NCBI GenBank assembly: GCA_947372465.1
Contig: CANBTT010000018.1
Coordinates: 1 to 45,542, forward strand
Source of the DNA: Burkholderiales bacterium
GTDB lineage: Bacteria > Pseudomonadota > Gammaproteobacteria > Burkholderiales > Burkholderiaceae_C
Reading direction: 5' to 3'
DNA: 45,542 nucleotides
Numbering within the stretch: the stretch's first letter is position 1; each line of letters begins with the position of its first letter. Positions 28,477 to 37,063 of this stretch are shown piece after piece. A program made the translations under genes and the position numbers. The notes beneath the pieces were generated by a model. The model had not been told where the DNA came from. It worked only from the letters and a program-made list of their open reading frames with translations, and ran no database searches.

Positions 28477-29508
28477 TCAATCGGCCTTGATGTTGTTGTC
28501 CCTCACCACTTTGGACCAAATGTCCATTTGGTTTTCAATGAACGCTTTGGCGCGCTCCACACTGCCGCCAACAATGTCAATGCCTTGCGCATCCAGTTTG
28601 GCTGCAATCTCTGGGTTCTTCAAGGTCTTGTTGAGCTCCTCGTTCATGCGCTTCACAATCTCTGGGGGCGTTTTGGCAGACGCCAACACCGCCCACCAAG
28701 CTGGGGCCTCAAAGCCTGGGAAGCCGTTTTCTGCAATGGTGGGCACATCGGGCAAATCGGCTGCACGCTTTGAACTCGTCACCGCCAAGGGACGCATTCT
28801 CTTGCTGTCGATGTGCGGCTTGGTGACAAAGACAGACCCGATGGACAAAGGCACGTGGCCGGCGATGGCGTCGTTCATCAAGGGGCCACCTCCTTTGTAG
28901 GGGATGTGGGTGAATTCAACTTGCGCATTTTTTCCTAGCAAAGACATGGCCAAATGGCCCAAACTGCCGTTGCCAATGGTGCCGTAACTGACATTTTTCT
29001 TGGCCTTTGCCGTGTTCATCACGTCTTGAAACGTTTTGAATTCAGATCCCACATGGGAGGCAATGACCATGGGTGAGGTCCCAACCAGCACCAAAGGGAT
29101 CAAATCTTTCTTGCTGTCATAGGGCAAGGACGGGATCAAGCTGGGGTTCACGCCGTGGGTATCAAACACCACCGCAAACGTGTAGCCATCGGCAGGTGCA
29201 TTGATCACCTGCGCCGTGCCCAGGGTGCCTGAGGCGCCGCCTTTGTTCTCGACGATCACCGATTGACCCAATTGTTGACTCAAAGGCTGCGCCAAAATTC
29301 GGGCCACTTGATCGACCGAGCCGCCCGGCGGAAACACCGCCACCAGTTTGATCGCTTGCTTGCTCGGCCAGGCCTGTGCAAACACATGCGGGGAGGTCAT
29401 CAACACCGTCCAGGCCATCAAGCCCCAAAACGCAACCTTGCTCCATCGATGCTTCTGCGTGCGCTGCATGAGCTGCGCGCGTGTTCCTAGCCTTGAATTG
29501 TTCACCAT
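28477..29508 (-). CDS. Bug family (TctC-like) periplasmic solute-binding protein
   Basis: Extracytoplasmic binding protein of the Bordetella uptake gene (tripartite tricarboxylate transporter receptor) family. The start chosen is ATG at 29508 with AAGGTGG seven bases upstream, giving 343 residues; a longer open frame lacks this. A Sec signal peptide is visible: basic HRWSK, then a hydrophobic run VAFWGLMAWTVLM, with likely cleavage after VFAQA. Family motifs are AWPSKQAIKLVAVFPPGGSVDQ, VENKGGASGTLGT, FTHIPYKGGGPLMNDAIAG and LPDVPTIAENGFPGFE. No TctA/TctB membrane genes are nearby, as is common for orphan Bug proteins in Burkholderiales. Its ligand cannot be predicted. It is divergent from the Nudix-MBL gene. 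Confidence 0.93.
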   Translation of the reverse strand: MVNNSRLGTRAQLMQRTQKHRWSKVAFWGLMAWTVLMTSPHVFAQAWPSKQAIKLVAVFPPGGSVDQVARILAQPLSQQLGQSVIVENKGGASGTLGTAQVINAPADGYTFAVVFDTHGVNPSLIPSLPYDSKKDLIPLVLVGTSPMVIASHVGSEFKTFQDVMNTAKAKKNVSYGTIGNGSLGHLAMSLLGKNAQVEFTHIPYKGGGPLMNDAIAGHVPLSIGSVFVTKPHIDSKRMRPLAVTSSKRAADLPDVPTIAENGFPGFEAPAWWAVLASAKTPPEIVKRMNEELNKTLKNPEIAAKLDAQGIDIVGGSVERAKAFIENQMDIWSKVVRDNNIKAD

Positions 29509-29682
29509 CTTTTGTCCACCTTGAAAGTCTGTTTTTTTATAAGCATGAAGGGCTCCGCTTTTTTGCAGCGCTGGCTCTTTTTTTGCACCCTCGGCATCCA
29601 TTATGGTTGCAATCTGTGGGGTTTTAATATGGCCTCATTTTGTCCCCACGCAAGGGATGGCATTTTTTTAGCATAATAGGGC

Positions 29683-31428
29683 ATGAGCAGACCCATCCAC
29701 CACCTCTATGCGCCTCATTTGAACGCACAAGCCACCCGGGCCGCGACCTTGATCTGGGCACGCACCCACCACAACCCCGATCAGTCCACCCGCCTTGAAG
29801 TCTTGCTCACCAAGAGGTCTGAAGAGGCCAGCTTTGCACCAGGCGCCTACGTCTTTCCCGGCGGCAAAATTGATCCCGCAGACGAGAGCCATGCGGCCGC
29901 CTATTTGGCGCTGCACCCCAATTGCAAATGGACCTGCGTTCAAGCGAGTCAAATTTGCGCAGCCCTTCGCGAAAGCTTTGAAGAGCTCGGTCTGGTCTTG
30001 GTGCAAGACGAATCAGGTTCACGCATGCCCAGCGCGCAGATCGAAAAACTTTTCCGCCATGAAGACCTCTACGCTCAGCTCTCGAACTTGAAATGGACCT
30101 TGTGCATCGAAAGCCCCCACTTGCTTTGCCACTGGATCACAGACCGGGACTGGCCCATTCGGTTTGATGTGCCTTTTTTTGTGGTGGCTTGCCCAGATGA
30201 TTTGCACCCCTCTTCAGATGAAAAAGAACAGTTCGACCCCCTTTGGATGTCCCCTGCTGAAGCCCTCAAAAAAAACCAGGCGGATCAACTCCACTTGGTC
30301 TACCCAACCATCAAGACACTTGAGCGCTTGCAAAGCCTTGAGAGCGCCCAAGCCCTGCTTGACGCCACAAAACACAATGAACCTTGGTTTTCGAGTTGTG
30401 CAAGAGCGGGGTTTCTGGGTGGCAAGAAGCACCGCTACATGGAGCACGAAGGCGCCTTTGGCGAGCTCGCGCTCGTGTGCCCTGAAGGACAAGTGCAGCA
30501 CCATTTGGACTGGCAAAGTGAACGGGCTGTTGCACTTTTAAAAAATGTGGCTCGACTCACCGCACCCAACCCCGGTCTCATGACCGGTCCGGGCACCAAC
30601 ACTTACATCGTCGGCACCCCTGAGAGTGGCTTCATCGTCATTGACCCAGGGCCTGCGCTAGCAGAACACTTGGAGCGGATTTGCCACGCCACAGGTGGCG
30701 ACATTCGTCACATCATCTGCACACACTCCCACGCAGACCATTCGCCTGGCGCCAAACCACTGCAAGCCATGTGCAAGAAAGCTTGCCCCCTCATCTGGGG
30801 ACTGCCCTCGGCGCCAACGGCAAGAGCCAACAGCGTGTTTGTGCCCGATCAAGCCTGCACCGATGGACACGCCTTTGTCTTGCAAGATGAACGCTCAGGC
30901 ATTGCGCACACCCTGCGCGTGGTCTTCACACCAGGACACGCAGCCAACCACATTTGTTTGGTGCTTGAGGAAGAGGGCCTTTTCTTCAGTGGCGACCACA
31001 TCTTGAACGGCAGCACCACCGTGGTCGATCCTCCGGACGGCAACATGAACGCGTACTTGGCTTCCCTAGAGCGGCTCAGAGCCCTTTGTGTGAGTGAACA
31101 CATTGAATTCATCTTGCCCGCTCACGGCCATGTGCTGGGCAACGCGTTTGGCGCGCCTTTTGATCCTGTGCACCTCATTGACAACTTGAGAGCACACCGC
31201 TTAAAGCGAGAAGCAAAGATCAAAGACGTGTTGCGCCTTGACCCCAAGGGGGATTTGTCCACCTGGGTCAAACGGGCCTATGACGATGTGCCCGAGCGGG
31301 TGTGGCCCGCCGCTTTGAGGTCTTTGAGCGCCCATGTGGAGCGACTGGTAGAAATGGGCCTAGAATTTGAATTGTCTTTGAAGGCACAAGAGCAGCTCAA
31401 ACACACCAGCAAAGTGCTTGAGTTGTGA
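29683..31428 (+). CDS. Nudix (NUDT19-like) - metallo-beta-lactamase fusion protein
   Basis: A two-domain hydrolase of 581 residues. The N-terminal half is a Nudix domain of the NUDT7/19 type: YVFPGGKIDPADE at 57-68 and, after an insertion of about 27 residues, LRESFEELGLVL at 95-106. Together these supply the split Nudix box. The C-terminal half (about 295-540) is a metallo-beta-lactamase fold related to LACTB2. It has the metal motif THSHADH at 347-353, FTPGHAANH, FFSGDHIL and LPAHGHVLG. A winged-helix-like tail follows. By family the Nudix half could cleave nucleoside- or CoA-type pyrophosphates, and the MBL half could act as a nuclease or thioesterase; neither is proven here. A -10-like CATAAT ends five bases before the start codon. 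Confidence 0.9.
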   Translation: MSRPIHHLYAPHLNAQATRAATLIWARTHHNPDQSTRLEVLLTKRSEEASFAPGAYVFPGGKIDPADESHAAAYLALHPNCKWTCVQASQICAALRESFEELGLVLVQDESGSRMPSAQIEKLFRHEDLYAQLSNLKWTLCIESPHLLCHWITDRDWPIRFDVPFFVVACPDDLHPSSDEKEQFDPLWMSPAEALKKNQADQLHLVYPTIKTLERLQSLESAQALLDATKHNEPWFSSCARAGFLGGKKHRYMEHEGAFGELALVCPEGQVQHHLDWQSERAVALLKNVARLTAPNPGLMTGPGTNTYIVGTPESGFIVIDPGPALAEHLERICHATGGDIRHIICTHSHADHSPGAKPLQAMCKKACPLIWGLPSAPTARANSVFVPDQACTDGHAFVLQDERSGIAHTLRVVFTPGHAANHICLVLEEEGLFFSGDHILNGSTTVVDPPDGNMNAYLASLERLRALCVSEHIEFILPAHGHVLGNAFGAPFDPVHLIDNLRAHRLKREAKIKDVLRLDPKGDLSTWVKRAYDDVPERVWPAALRSLSAHVERLVEMGLEFELSLKAQEQLKHTSKVLEL

Positions 31429-31440
31429 TGAAAAAAATAA

Positions 31441-31798
31441 AGTGTGAAGTTTGCCGATACGCCGGATTTTGTGCACAAAGCTTGCGCCTTGCGTGACCGT
31501 CATTAATCTGGGCCAAGGGTCGCCCACTTGGCTCGGTGCTACCTACCCGCCTACAGAACTCGCGGAACCACCAGCAAAGCGTCCTAAGACGCCTTTGTAG
31601 GCCTACTTGGTATTGCTGCGCGAAGAGATTGCCCGTTTCACCCGCAAGGTGTGAACACCTTGCGACTCGTCTCTGTTGCTCTGATCCTCACCTCACGGTG
31701 GAGAGGTGTTACCTCCTTCGCCGTCCTATGCAGTCCGGACGTTCCTCCAGCGCAGTGTTTCCACTCTCGCGCCAGCGACGGCCTAGCAAACTTCACCT
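31441..31798 (-). ncRNA. rnpB: RNase P RNA (class A)
   Basis: Catalytic RNA of RNase P, which matures tRNA 5' ends. On the minus strand the universally conserved blocks are present in order. The 5' side GGAGGAACGTCC is near 31748-31737, CAACAGAGAC lies in the middle, and AGCAATACCAAGTAGG comes next. GGGTAGG with GAGCC follows, and the 3' block AGATTAATGACGGTC is at 31509-31495. P1 is a perfect 11-bp helix of GTGAAGTTTGC (31796-31786) with GCAAACTTCAC (31454-31444). The 3' end then reads into TTTATTTTTTT, a likely terminator. The overall length of about 355 nt fits class A. A minus-strand open frame across it is not coding. The CR-I block has AACG where E. coli has AAAG. Confidence 0.93.
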
Positions 31799-31802
31799 GC
31801 CT

Positions 31803-31808
31803 ATTATC
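31803..31808 (-). promoter_or_regulatory. -10 element of the rnpB promoter
   Basis: GATAAT on the minus strand lies seven bases before the predicted 5' end of RNase P RNA at about 31796. A weak -35 (CTCACA, 18 bases upstream) is possible. Confidence 0.6.
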
Positions 31809-32031
31809 TCGCGTTGCGAGGGCATTTGTGAGCCCAAGATCGTTTTGATGTTTTGATGGATTGTTTTCTCCGCTCAACAACACAAAAAACAACAACACCG
31901 AGCACGTTTTTGGCCTGCAGGGTGCTTTGGGCACGCTCAGAAAAAAACCAAGCGCCATGCAAGGCCGCACAAATCCTTTCGTGCTATTCTCATGCCTTGC
32001 GTTTTGCCTGATCACCACTGGCCACATCCCT

Positions 32032-34209
32032 ATGTTAAGAATTTCAGAACTCAAACTCCCCCTTGAGCGTCTCTTTGAGCACCCGGGCGCGGCCCAGATT
32101 TGGAGCCGAGATGCGCAGAACTTGAACACCTCCGAGTGGCTCTCAGGCTCGGTGCAAAAGACAGGGTCCACTGCACCCACGCCAAGCCCAGTGGCTGAGC
32201 CCACACAGGCGGCGCACAACTTGGACCCCAATGCCCCAGCGGTGCTGATTGAGCACCTCCTCAGCACACTCAAGATCGCGCAAAATGACATTGCTCAGTT
32301 GATCGTGTTCAAGCGCAGTTTTGACGCGCGCAAAACCCCCTTGCAAGTCGTCTACATTGTGGACCTCCAACTCAAGCAAGCCGCGCTTGAAGCGCAATTG
32401 CTTGAAGAAAAATTTTCCGTCATTCAAGTCCTGCCTTGCCCCGATATGACGTGGTCGCCAAGCCTTGACCATGAGGTGGTCTCGAACGCCCCAAAGCACG
32501 GGCCTGCATCGCCTGCAGCTCATGCAGCTCATGCAGCTCATGGCGCTCCTGCCGACCCTCAAACACTTGGCATCCCGCACTGGCAACCTGGCGCATTTGA
32601 TGACGCCCCAAAAATAGAGCGACTGCAGCAGGCCTTTGCCAAGCATCGCTCCTCTGACGCTCAAGCCACCCAGGGTGAGTCCCACCCTCCCCGTCCCGTG
32701 GTCGTGGGCTTTGGCCCTTGCGGCATCTTCGCCGCCCTGATTTTGGCGCAACTCGGCCTCAAACCCATCGTCATCGAGCGCGGTAAAAAAGTGCGCGAGC
32801 GCACCAAGGACACCTGGGGTTTGTGGCGCAAGGGCGTTCTTCAAACGAGCAGCAATGTGCAGTTTGGTGAAGGAGGAGCGGGCACATTCTCCGATGGCAA
32901 GCTCTACTCCCAAACCAAGGACCCGAGATTCTTGGGTCGCAAAGTGATGCAAGAGTTTGTCAAAGCGGGGGCGCCCGAAGAAATCTTGTTTGCCGCTCAC
33001 CCCCACATTGGCACCTTCAAACTCGTGAAAGTGGTGGAGAGTTTGCGCGAGCAAATCATTGCCTTGGGCGGCGAGATCCGCTTTGGCCAGCAAATGGTCA
33101 ACCTGGACCTTGAGGGCACCAAGACCCTCAAAGCCACGGCCTTCGGGGGCGGCCAAACACGCCAACTCAAAAGCGCCCTGATTTTTGATGAACACAGCCA
33201 AACCACCTACACACTGCCCTGCCAGCACCTCGTCTTGGCCTTGGGCCACAGTGCGCGAGAGACCTTTGCCAGGCTCTACGACCTGGACGTTCCCATGTTG
33301 GCCAAGCCTTTTTCTGTGGGCTTTCGCATTGAGCACCCACAAGGGCTCATCGACCGTGCCAGATGGGGCAAGCATGCAGGACACCCTTTGCTTGGAGCGG
33401 CCGATTACAAACTGGTTCACCATGCGAAGAATCAACGCTCGGTCTACAGTTTTTGCATGTGTCCGGGCGGCACAGTGGTGGCCGCCACCTCAGAAAACAA
33501 TCGTGTGGTCACCAACGGCATGAGTCAATACTCGCGCAACGAGCGAAACGCCAATGCGGCCATCGTGGTCGGCATTGAGCCCGAGGATTTCCGAGCGCAC
33601 CAAGCTCAAATCGAAGACACCTTTCAAGAGGAACTGGGTCGCCTCTTTCCTGGCTCACAACCCCTTGCACTCAAGCCCCACGCCAAGCAAGGCGCCGCAT
33701 CCCTTGACCCCTCTTGGGTTCACCCATTGAGTGGCGTGGTGCTTCAAAGGCAACTGGAATCCAGGGCTTTTGTGATGGGCGGCCAAAACTACCAGGCCCC
33801 AGCACAATTGGTGGGCGACTTTTTAACGGACCAAGCCTCCAGCACCTTCGCTCAAGTCTTGCCCTCCTACAAGCCGGGCGTGCATTTGACGAATCTCTCA
33901 AGTGCACTGCCAAGCTATGCCACCGATGCCATTCGAGAAGCGCTGCCGGCCTTTGGTAAAAAAGTAGCCGGCTTTGATTTGCCCGGTGCGCTCTTGACTG
34001 GCGTAGAGACCCGAACCTCGTCGCCGTTGAGAATTTTGCGCGACGAGAGCTTTCAAAGCACAGGCGTTCACGGCTTGTACCCAGCTGGCGAAGGGGCGGG
34101 TTTTGCGGGTGGCATTTTGACCGCTGCTATGGATGGCATCAAAGTGGCCGAAGCCCTTGCCAACCAAGTGCTGCTGGCGTCCAATGCCCTTGAGCACATC
34201 AAGACTTGA
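32032..34209 (+). CDS. FAD-dependent dehydrogenase/oxidoreductase (COG2509-like) with N-terminal insertions
   Basis: Large flavoprotein of the uncharacterised FAD-dependent dehydrogenase group (COG2509). It is 725 residues from the ATG at 32032 (MLRISELKLPL, the family N terminus); an upstream TTG at 31861 would add 57 residues and overlap the rnpB promoter. The family is usually about 540-560 residues. The FAD Rossmann motif VVVGFGPCGIFAA is at about 223-235 and is followed by ERGKKVRERTKDTWG. Further signatures are NVQFGEGGAGTFSDGKLYS, AKPFSVGFRIEHPQGLIDRA and SFCMCPGGTVVAATSE, with AGEGAGFAGGI at the C-terminal FAD-contact end. The extra ~170 residues lie before the Rossmann motif. They are rich in Pro/Ala/Ser/His and include an AAHAAHAAH run. 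No ribosome-binding site is obvious. The substrate is unknown. Confidence 0.88.
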   Translation: MLRISELKLPLERLFEHPGAAQIWSRDAQNLNTSEWLSGSVQKTGSTAPTPSPVAEPTQAAHNLDPNAPAVLIEHLLSTLKIAQNDIAQLIVFKRSFDARKTPLQVVYIVDLQLKQAALEAQLLEEKFSVIQVLPCPDMTWSPSLDHEVVSNAPKHGPASPAAHAAHAAHGAPADPQTLGIPHWQPGAFDDAPKIERLQQAFAKHRSSDAQATQGESHPPRPVVVGFGPCGIFAALILAQLGLKPIVIERGKKVRERTKDTWGLWRKGVLQTSSNVQFGEGGAGTFSDGKLYSQTKDPRFLGRKVMQEFVKAGAPEEILFAAHPHIGTFKLVKVVESLREQIIALGGEIRFGQQMVNLDLEGTKTLKATAFGGGQTRQLKSALIFDEHSQTTYTLPCQHLVLALGHSARETFARLYDLDVPMLAKPFSVGFRIEHPQGLIDRARWGKHAGHPLLGAADYKLVHHAKNQRSVYSFCMCPGGTVVAATSENNRVVTNGMSQYSRNERNANAAIVVGIEPEDFRAHQAQIEDTFQEELGRLFPGSQPLALKPHAKQGAASLDPSWVHPLSGVVLQRQLESRAFVMGGQNYQAPAQLVGDFLTDQASSTFAQVLPSYKPGVHLTNLSSALPSYATDAIREALPAFGKKVAGFDLPGALLTGVETRTSSPLRILRDESFQSTGVHGLYPAGEGAGFAGGILTAAMDGIKVAEALANQVLLASNALEHIKT
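32515..32541 (+). repeat. Three tandem copies of a 9-bp unit inside the FAD protein gene
   Basis: GCAGCTCAT is repeated exactly three times, encoding (Ala-Ala-His)3 in the N-terminal insertion of the FAD-dependent protein. Because the unit is a multiple of three, copy-number change would alter the length of the linker without shifting frame. Confidence 0.85.
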
Positions 34210-34216
34210 AGGCCCT

Positions 34217-34254
34217 AAAAAACCCCATGCCTGTGGCACACCTCAGGCGGGTTT
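34217..34254 (-). terminator. Intrinsic terminator overlapping the DUF3025 stop codon
   Basis: On the minus strand AAACCC-GCCTG pairs with CAGGC-(AT bulge)-GGGTTT and is followed by TTTTTT within GGGGTTTTTTAGGG. The stem begins at the DUF3025 stop region. It separates this gene from the convergent FAD gene ending at 34209 and could work in both directions. Confidence 0.7.
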
Positions 34255-35067
34255 GAGGGGCGTCTTTGGCGGGCGAAAAACGCGCGCGTCCTCGTAAAAT
34301 TGTTTGAACGCATTCTCTCTAAACCAACCCGGCACGCCCATGACGGGCAAGGCTTGAAAGGGTTTTCGGCTTAAATTGAGTGTCTTCAAGGTGCTGCACA
34401 TCGCCTCGTCCAACTGCGCATCCGTGCCCGTCACAAACTGTGCCCCCCCTTTGATGGCATGGGCGGTGATGGCCTTGTAGGGCGTGCACAATTTCTCAAG
34501 CAAAGCATGCCCAAAGAGTTCAACGCGCACCTGTGACCACTCAGCACGTTGATGCCAAAACGCATCCAGCCAATTGTGCGCTTGAAGGCGATCCCACATC
34601 TCTTGCTCACACCAAACAAAGCAGGCATTCTCATCCAGGAGGGTCAAGGCATCTCTCAATGAGCCCCGTGCAGCGTGTTGTCCAGCAAGCGCAATCGACT
34701 GCGCTTGCTCGGCATTCAAATAGGCCTTGGTCTTTGGAAAGCGAAACCAACACAAGGCATTGAAGAAGTCATGCAAATTCTCCCTTGTCGGCACGCAGTG
34801 GGTGCTGTAGATAAAACTCTCGTAAGCCTCGCCCTCTGGCAACTGCGCTTGAGAGACAAAGAAGGGCAAACCCAACACCCCACCGATTGCGCACGTGGGC
34901 GCTGAACCCGCTTGAGAGGCCTGCTCATCCAATGCGCCCCCCCATGCTTTGGCATACTGATTCAAGGCGTCGGGGAGACTGGCCCTTTGTTGCCAGGCGT
35001 TCATCACAGCTTGGCCGTGGACTTTAAAGCCCTGCAACCAAGCCGCGCTCCAATCGATCTCAAACAT
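34243..35067 (-). CDS. DUF3025 family protein
   Basis: Conserved proteobacterial protein of unknown function, 274 residues from the ATG at 35067; a TTG five codons upstream preceded by GGTGAG is a possible alternative. The DUF3025 signature is ENLHDFFNALCWFRFPKTK, where family members read roughly EN-x-HDxFNAL-x-W-x-FP. The C-terminal LPVMGVPGWFRENAFKQFY is also conserved. There is no signal peptide or membrane segment. It lies 77 bases downstream of pyrC on the same strand and ends in the terminator at 34217-34254, so it is probably cotranscribed with pyrC. Two short helices around residues 120-150 are Ala- and Leu-rich. The role is unknown, and no catalytic motif was recognised. Confidence 0.88.
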   Translation of the reverse strand: MFEIDWSAAWLQGFKVHGQAVMNAWQQRASLPDALNQYAKAWGGALDEQASQAGSAPTCAIGGVLGLPFFVSQAQLPEGEAYESFIYSTHCVPTRENLHDFFNALCWFRFPKTKAYLNAEQAQSIALAGQHAARGSLRDALTLLDENACFVWCEQEMWDRLQAHNWLDAFWHQRAEWSQVRVELFGHALLEKLCTPYKAITAHAIKGGAQFVTGTDAQLDEAMCSTLKTLNLSRKPFQALPVMGVPGWFRENAFKQFYEDARVFRPPKTPLKPA

Positions 35068-35144
35068 GCGCGTCTTTGGCAAAGGCGCTCACCATGCGAC
35101 TTGGTGCACCCAAAGAATTGAAAGGCCTTGCGCGCTGATTCACT

Positions 35145-36179
35145 TCAGAGCAACTGAGCGGACCATTCAAGATCTTCGTCAGCAAACAGCGGCTTCAATT
35201 CGCCCAGACCGTAAGGATAAGCGGCTTGAACCCGATGGGTGGATTTCGTCAAGCGCAATTGAGCGCGGTTGTTTGGCAAGCCATAAAAGGCCGGTCCATT
35301 CAAACTGGCAAAGCGCTCAAGCTGATCGAGTTGGCCCACCGCATCAAAGGCACTTGCATACAGTGAGATGGCCACAGGGGCCGTGTAACAACCCGCACAG
35401 GCACTGGCGTGTTCTTTAAGGCTTGCCAAATGGGGCGCACTATCGGTGCCCAAGAAAAACCGAGCGTCTCCACTGGTGGCGGCCTCGAGGAGCGCCAAGC
35501 GGTGCTTCTCGCGCTTTAAGACGGGCAGGCAGTAGTAATGCGGCCTCAAGCCGCCCTTGAAAATCGCGTTTCGATTCAAGAGCAAATGGTGCGCCGTGAG
35601 CGTGGCCGCCAGGCCACTGTCCACACTTTTGACATAGTCACTGGCCTCTTGGGTGGTGATGTGCTCAAAGACGATTTTTAGACCCGGGAAATCTCGTCTC
35701 AAGGGAGCCAATTGGCGCTCAATGAAGACCGCCTCCCGGTCAAACACATCGATCGCGGGATCGGTCACCTCGCCGTGCACGAGCAGCAACAAACCGTGCT
35801 TTTGCATTTCTTCTAAAACGGAATAGATGTGCGACAACTTGGTGACCCCCAAGTCGCTGTTGGTGGTCGCACCCGCCGGATACAACTTCAAGGCCACGAT
35901 GCCATTCGCTTTGGCCACCGCCATCTCGCTTGGCTTGATGTGATCGGTCAAATAAAGGGTCATCAAGGGCTCAAAGCGCATGTGAGAGGGCACGCTTTTT
36001 AAGATTCTTTCCTTGTACGCCAAGGCCATCTGCGTGGTGGTGATCGGTTCTTTTAAATTGGGCATGATCACCGCGCGCGCAAAATGCGCAGCGGTGTGGG
36101 GGACCACGGTCTTTAAAAAATCGCCGTCGCGCACATGCAAATGCCAGTCATCGGGTTGGGTAATGTCTAAATGATCCAT
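35145..36179 (-). CDS. pyrC: Dihydroorotase PyrC (class II)
   Basis: Zinc amidohydrolase of de novo pyrimidine synthesis (carbamoyl-aspartate to dihydroorotate). The start chosen is ATG at 36179 (MDHLDITQPDDWHLH), giving 344 residues, matching E. coli (348); the open frame extends 22 codons upstream without similarity. Metal ligands visible are His13 and His15 in DWHLHVRDG, the carbamylated Lys98 in ALKLYPAGATTNS, and further histidines in LLVHGEVTDP and FEHITTQ. The catalytic Asp is in FLGTDSAPH. No strong ribosome-binding site is seen. It follows gltL by about 100 bases and may be read from its own promoter. Confidence 0.96.
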   Translation of the reverse strand: MDHLDITQPDDWHLHVRDGDFLKTVVPHTAAHFARAVIMPNLKEPITTTQMALAYKERILKSVPSHMRFEPLMTLYLTDHIKPSEMAVAKANGIVALKLYPAGATTNSDLGVTKLSHIYSVLEEMQKHGLLLLVHGEVTDPAIDVFDREAVFIERQLAPLRRDFPGLKIVFEHITTQEASDYVKSVDSGLAATLTAHHLLLNRNAIFKGGLRPHYYCLPVLKREKHRLALLEAATSGDARFFLGTDSAPHLASLKEHASACAGCYTAPVAISLYASAFDAVGQLDQLERFASLNGPAFYGLPNNRAQLRLTKSTHRVQAAYPYGLGELKPLFADEDLEWSAQLL

Positions 36180-36260
36180 GGCATTTTTTTCAAAAAGGAG
36201 AGGAAAAAGGGGCACAGACTTGGGATCTGCTTGGCGCTTGTGCAAGCGAAGCGCTCTTTG

Positions 36261-36279
36261 GCGCAGAGCAACTCTGCGC
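36261..36279 (-). other. Perfect hairpin just after gltL
   Basis: GCGCAGAG/CTCTGCGC (8-bp stem, 3-base loop) begins two bases past the gltL stop. No T-tract follows, so it is more likely an mRNA-stabilising 3' stem than a complete terminator. A competing GAAGCGC/GCGCTTC pairing encloses it. Confidence 0.5.
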
Positions 36280-36280
36280 T

Positions 36281-37018
36281 TCAGTGTTGAAGAATTTTAC
36301 TTAAAAATTCTTTTGTTCGCGGCGCCCTTCTCTCGGGGTGATTGAAGAATTCATCCTTGGTGCAGTCTTCTAAAATGACCCCGCCCACGTCCATGAAAAT
36401 CACCCGGTCGCACACCTCTTTGGCAAACCCCATCTCATGCGTCACGCACATCATGGTCATGCCCTCGTGGGCCAAATTGACCATCACATCCAGCACCTCA
36501 CCCACCATCTCTGGGTCGAGTGCCGAGGTGGGCTCATCAAAGAGCATGACTTTGGGGTCCATGGACAACGCCCGCGCGATGGCCACGCGTTGCTGCTGTC
36601 CGCCTGAGAGTTGCCCTGGATGCTTGTCTTTGTGTGCGATCAGACCGACACGCTCCAAGTACTTCAGACCATGCGCTTGGGCCTCGCCTGGGCTTCTCCC
36701 CAGCACCTTAATTTGGGCCAAGCTCAAGTTCTCCATCACCGTCAAATGGGGAAAGAGCTCAAAGTGCTGGAACACCATGCCGACTTGACTTCTGAGTTTG
36801 GGCAGATCGGTCTCTTCGCCATGAACGGGCACGCCGTTGACAAAAATTTCACCTTCCTCAAAGGGCTCCAAGGCGTTGATGGTCTTGATCAAGGTCGACT
36901 TGCCGGAACCGGAGGGTCCACAAATGACCACCACCTCGCCTTGGGCGACGCGGGTTGTGCAGTGGCTGAGCACTTGCGTGGGCCCATACCATTTCGAGAC
37001 GTCTTTTAATTCAATCAT
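36281..37018 (-). CDS. gltL: Glutamate/aspartate ABC transporter ATP-binding protein GltL
   Basis: Cytoplasmic ATPase of a polar amino acid importer. It is 245 residues from the ATG at 37018 ([12 protein letters not shown]), close to E. coli GltL (241); a TTG eleven codons upstream is less likely. Walker [10 protein letters not shown] is at 34-42, the signature LSGGQ at 137-141, and Walker B VMLFDEP at 157-163. The switch histidine lies in [12 protein letters not shown]. It lies 45 bases downstream of gltK and ends the gltIJKL operon. Assignment to Glu/Asp comes from the linked GltI. Confidence 0.93.
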   Translation of the reverse strand: MIELKDVSKWYGPTQVLSHCTTRVAQGEVVVICGPSGSGKSTLIKTINALEPFEEGEIFVNGVPVHGEETDLPKLRSQVGMVFQHFELFPHLTVMENLSLAQIKVLGRSPGEAQAHGLKYLERVGLIAHKDKHPGQLSGGQQQRVAIARALSMDPKVMLFDEPTSALDPEMVGEVLDVMVNLAHEGMTMMCVTHEMGFAKEVCDRVIFMDVGGVILEDCTKDEFFNHPERRAPRTKEFLSKILQH

Positions 37019-37063
37019 GATGTCGGGTCTTACAAAAAAATCGGTTGACAACGGGTCTCTTGA

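Noticed and set aside
31638..32291. 217-codon minus-strand open frame
   Set aside because: It overlaps rnpB and the rnpB promoter and shows no protein similarity.
32143..33435. 430-codon minus-strand open frame
   Set aside because: It lies wholly antisense to the conserved FAD-dependent protein and resembles no family; it is a codon-bias shadow.
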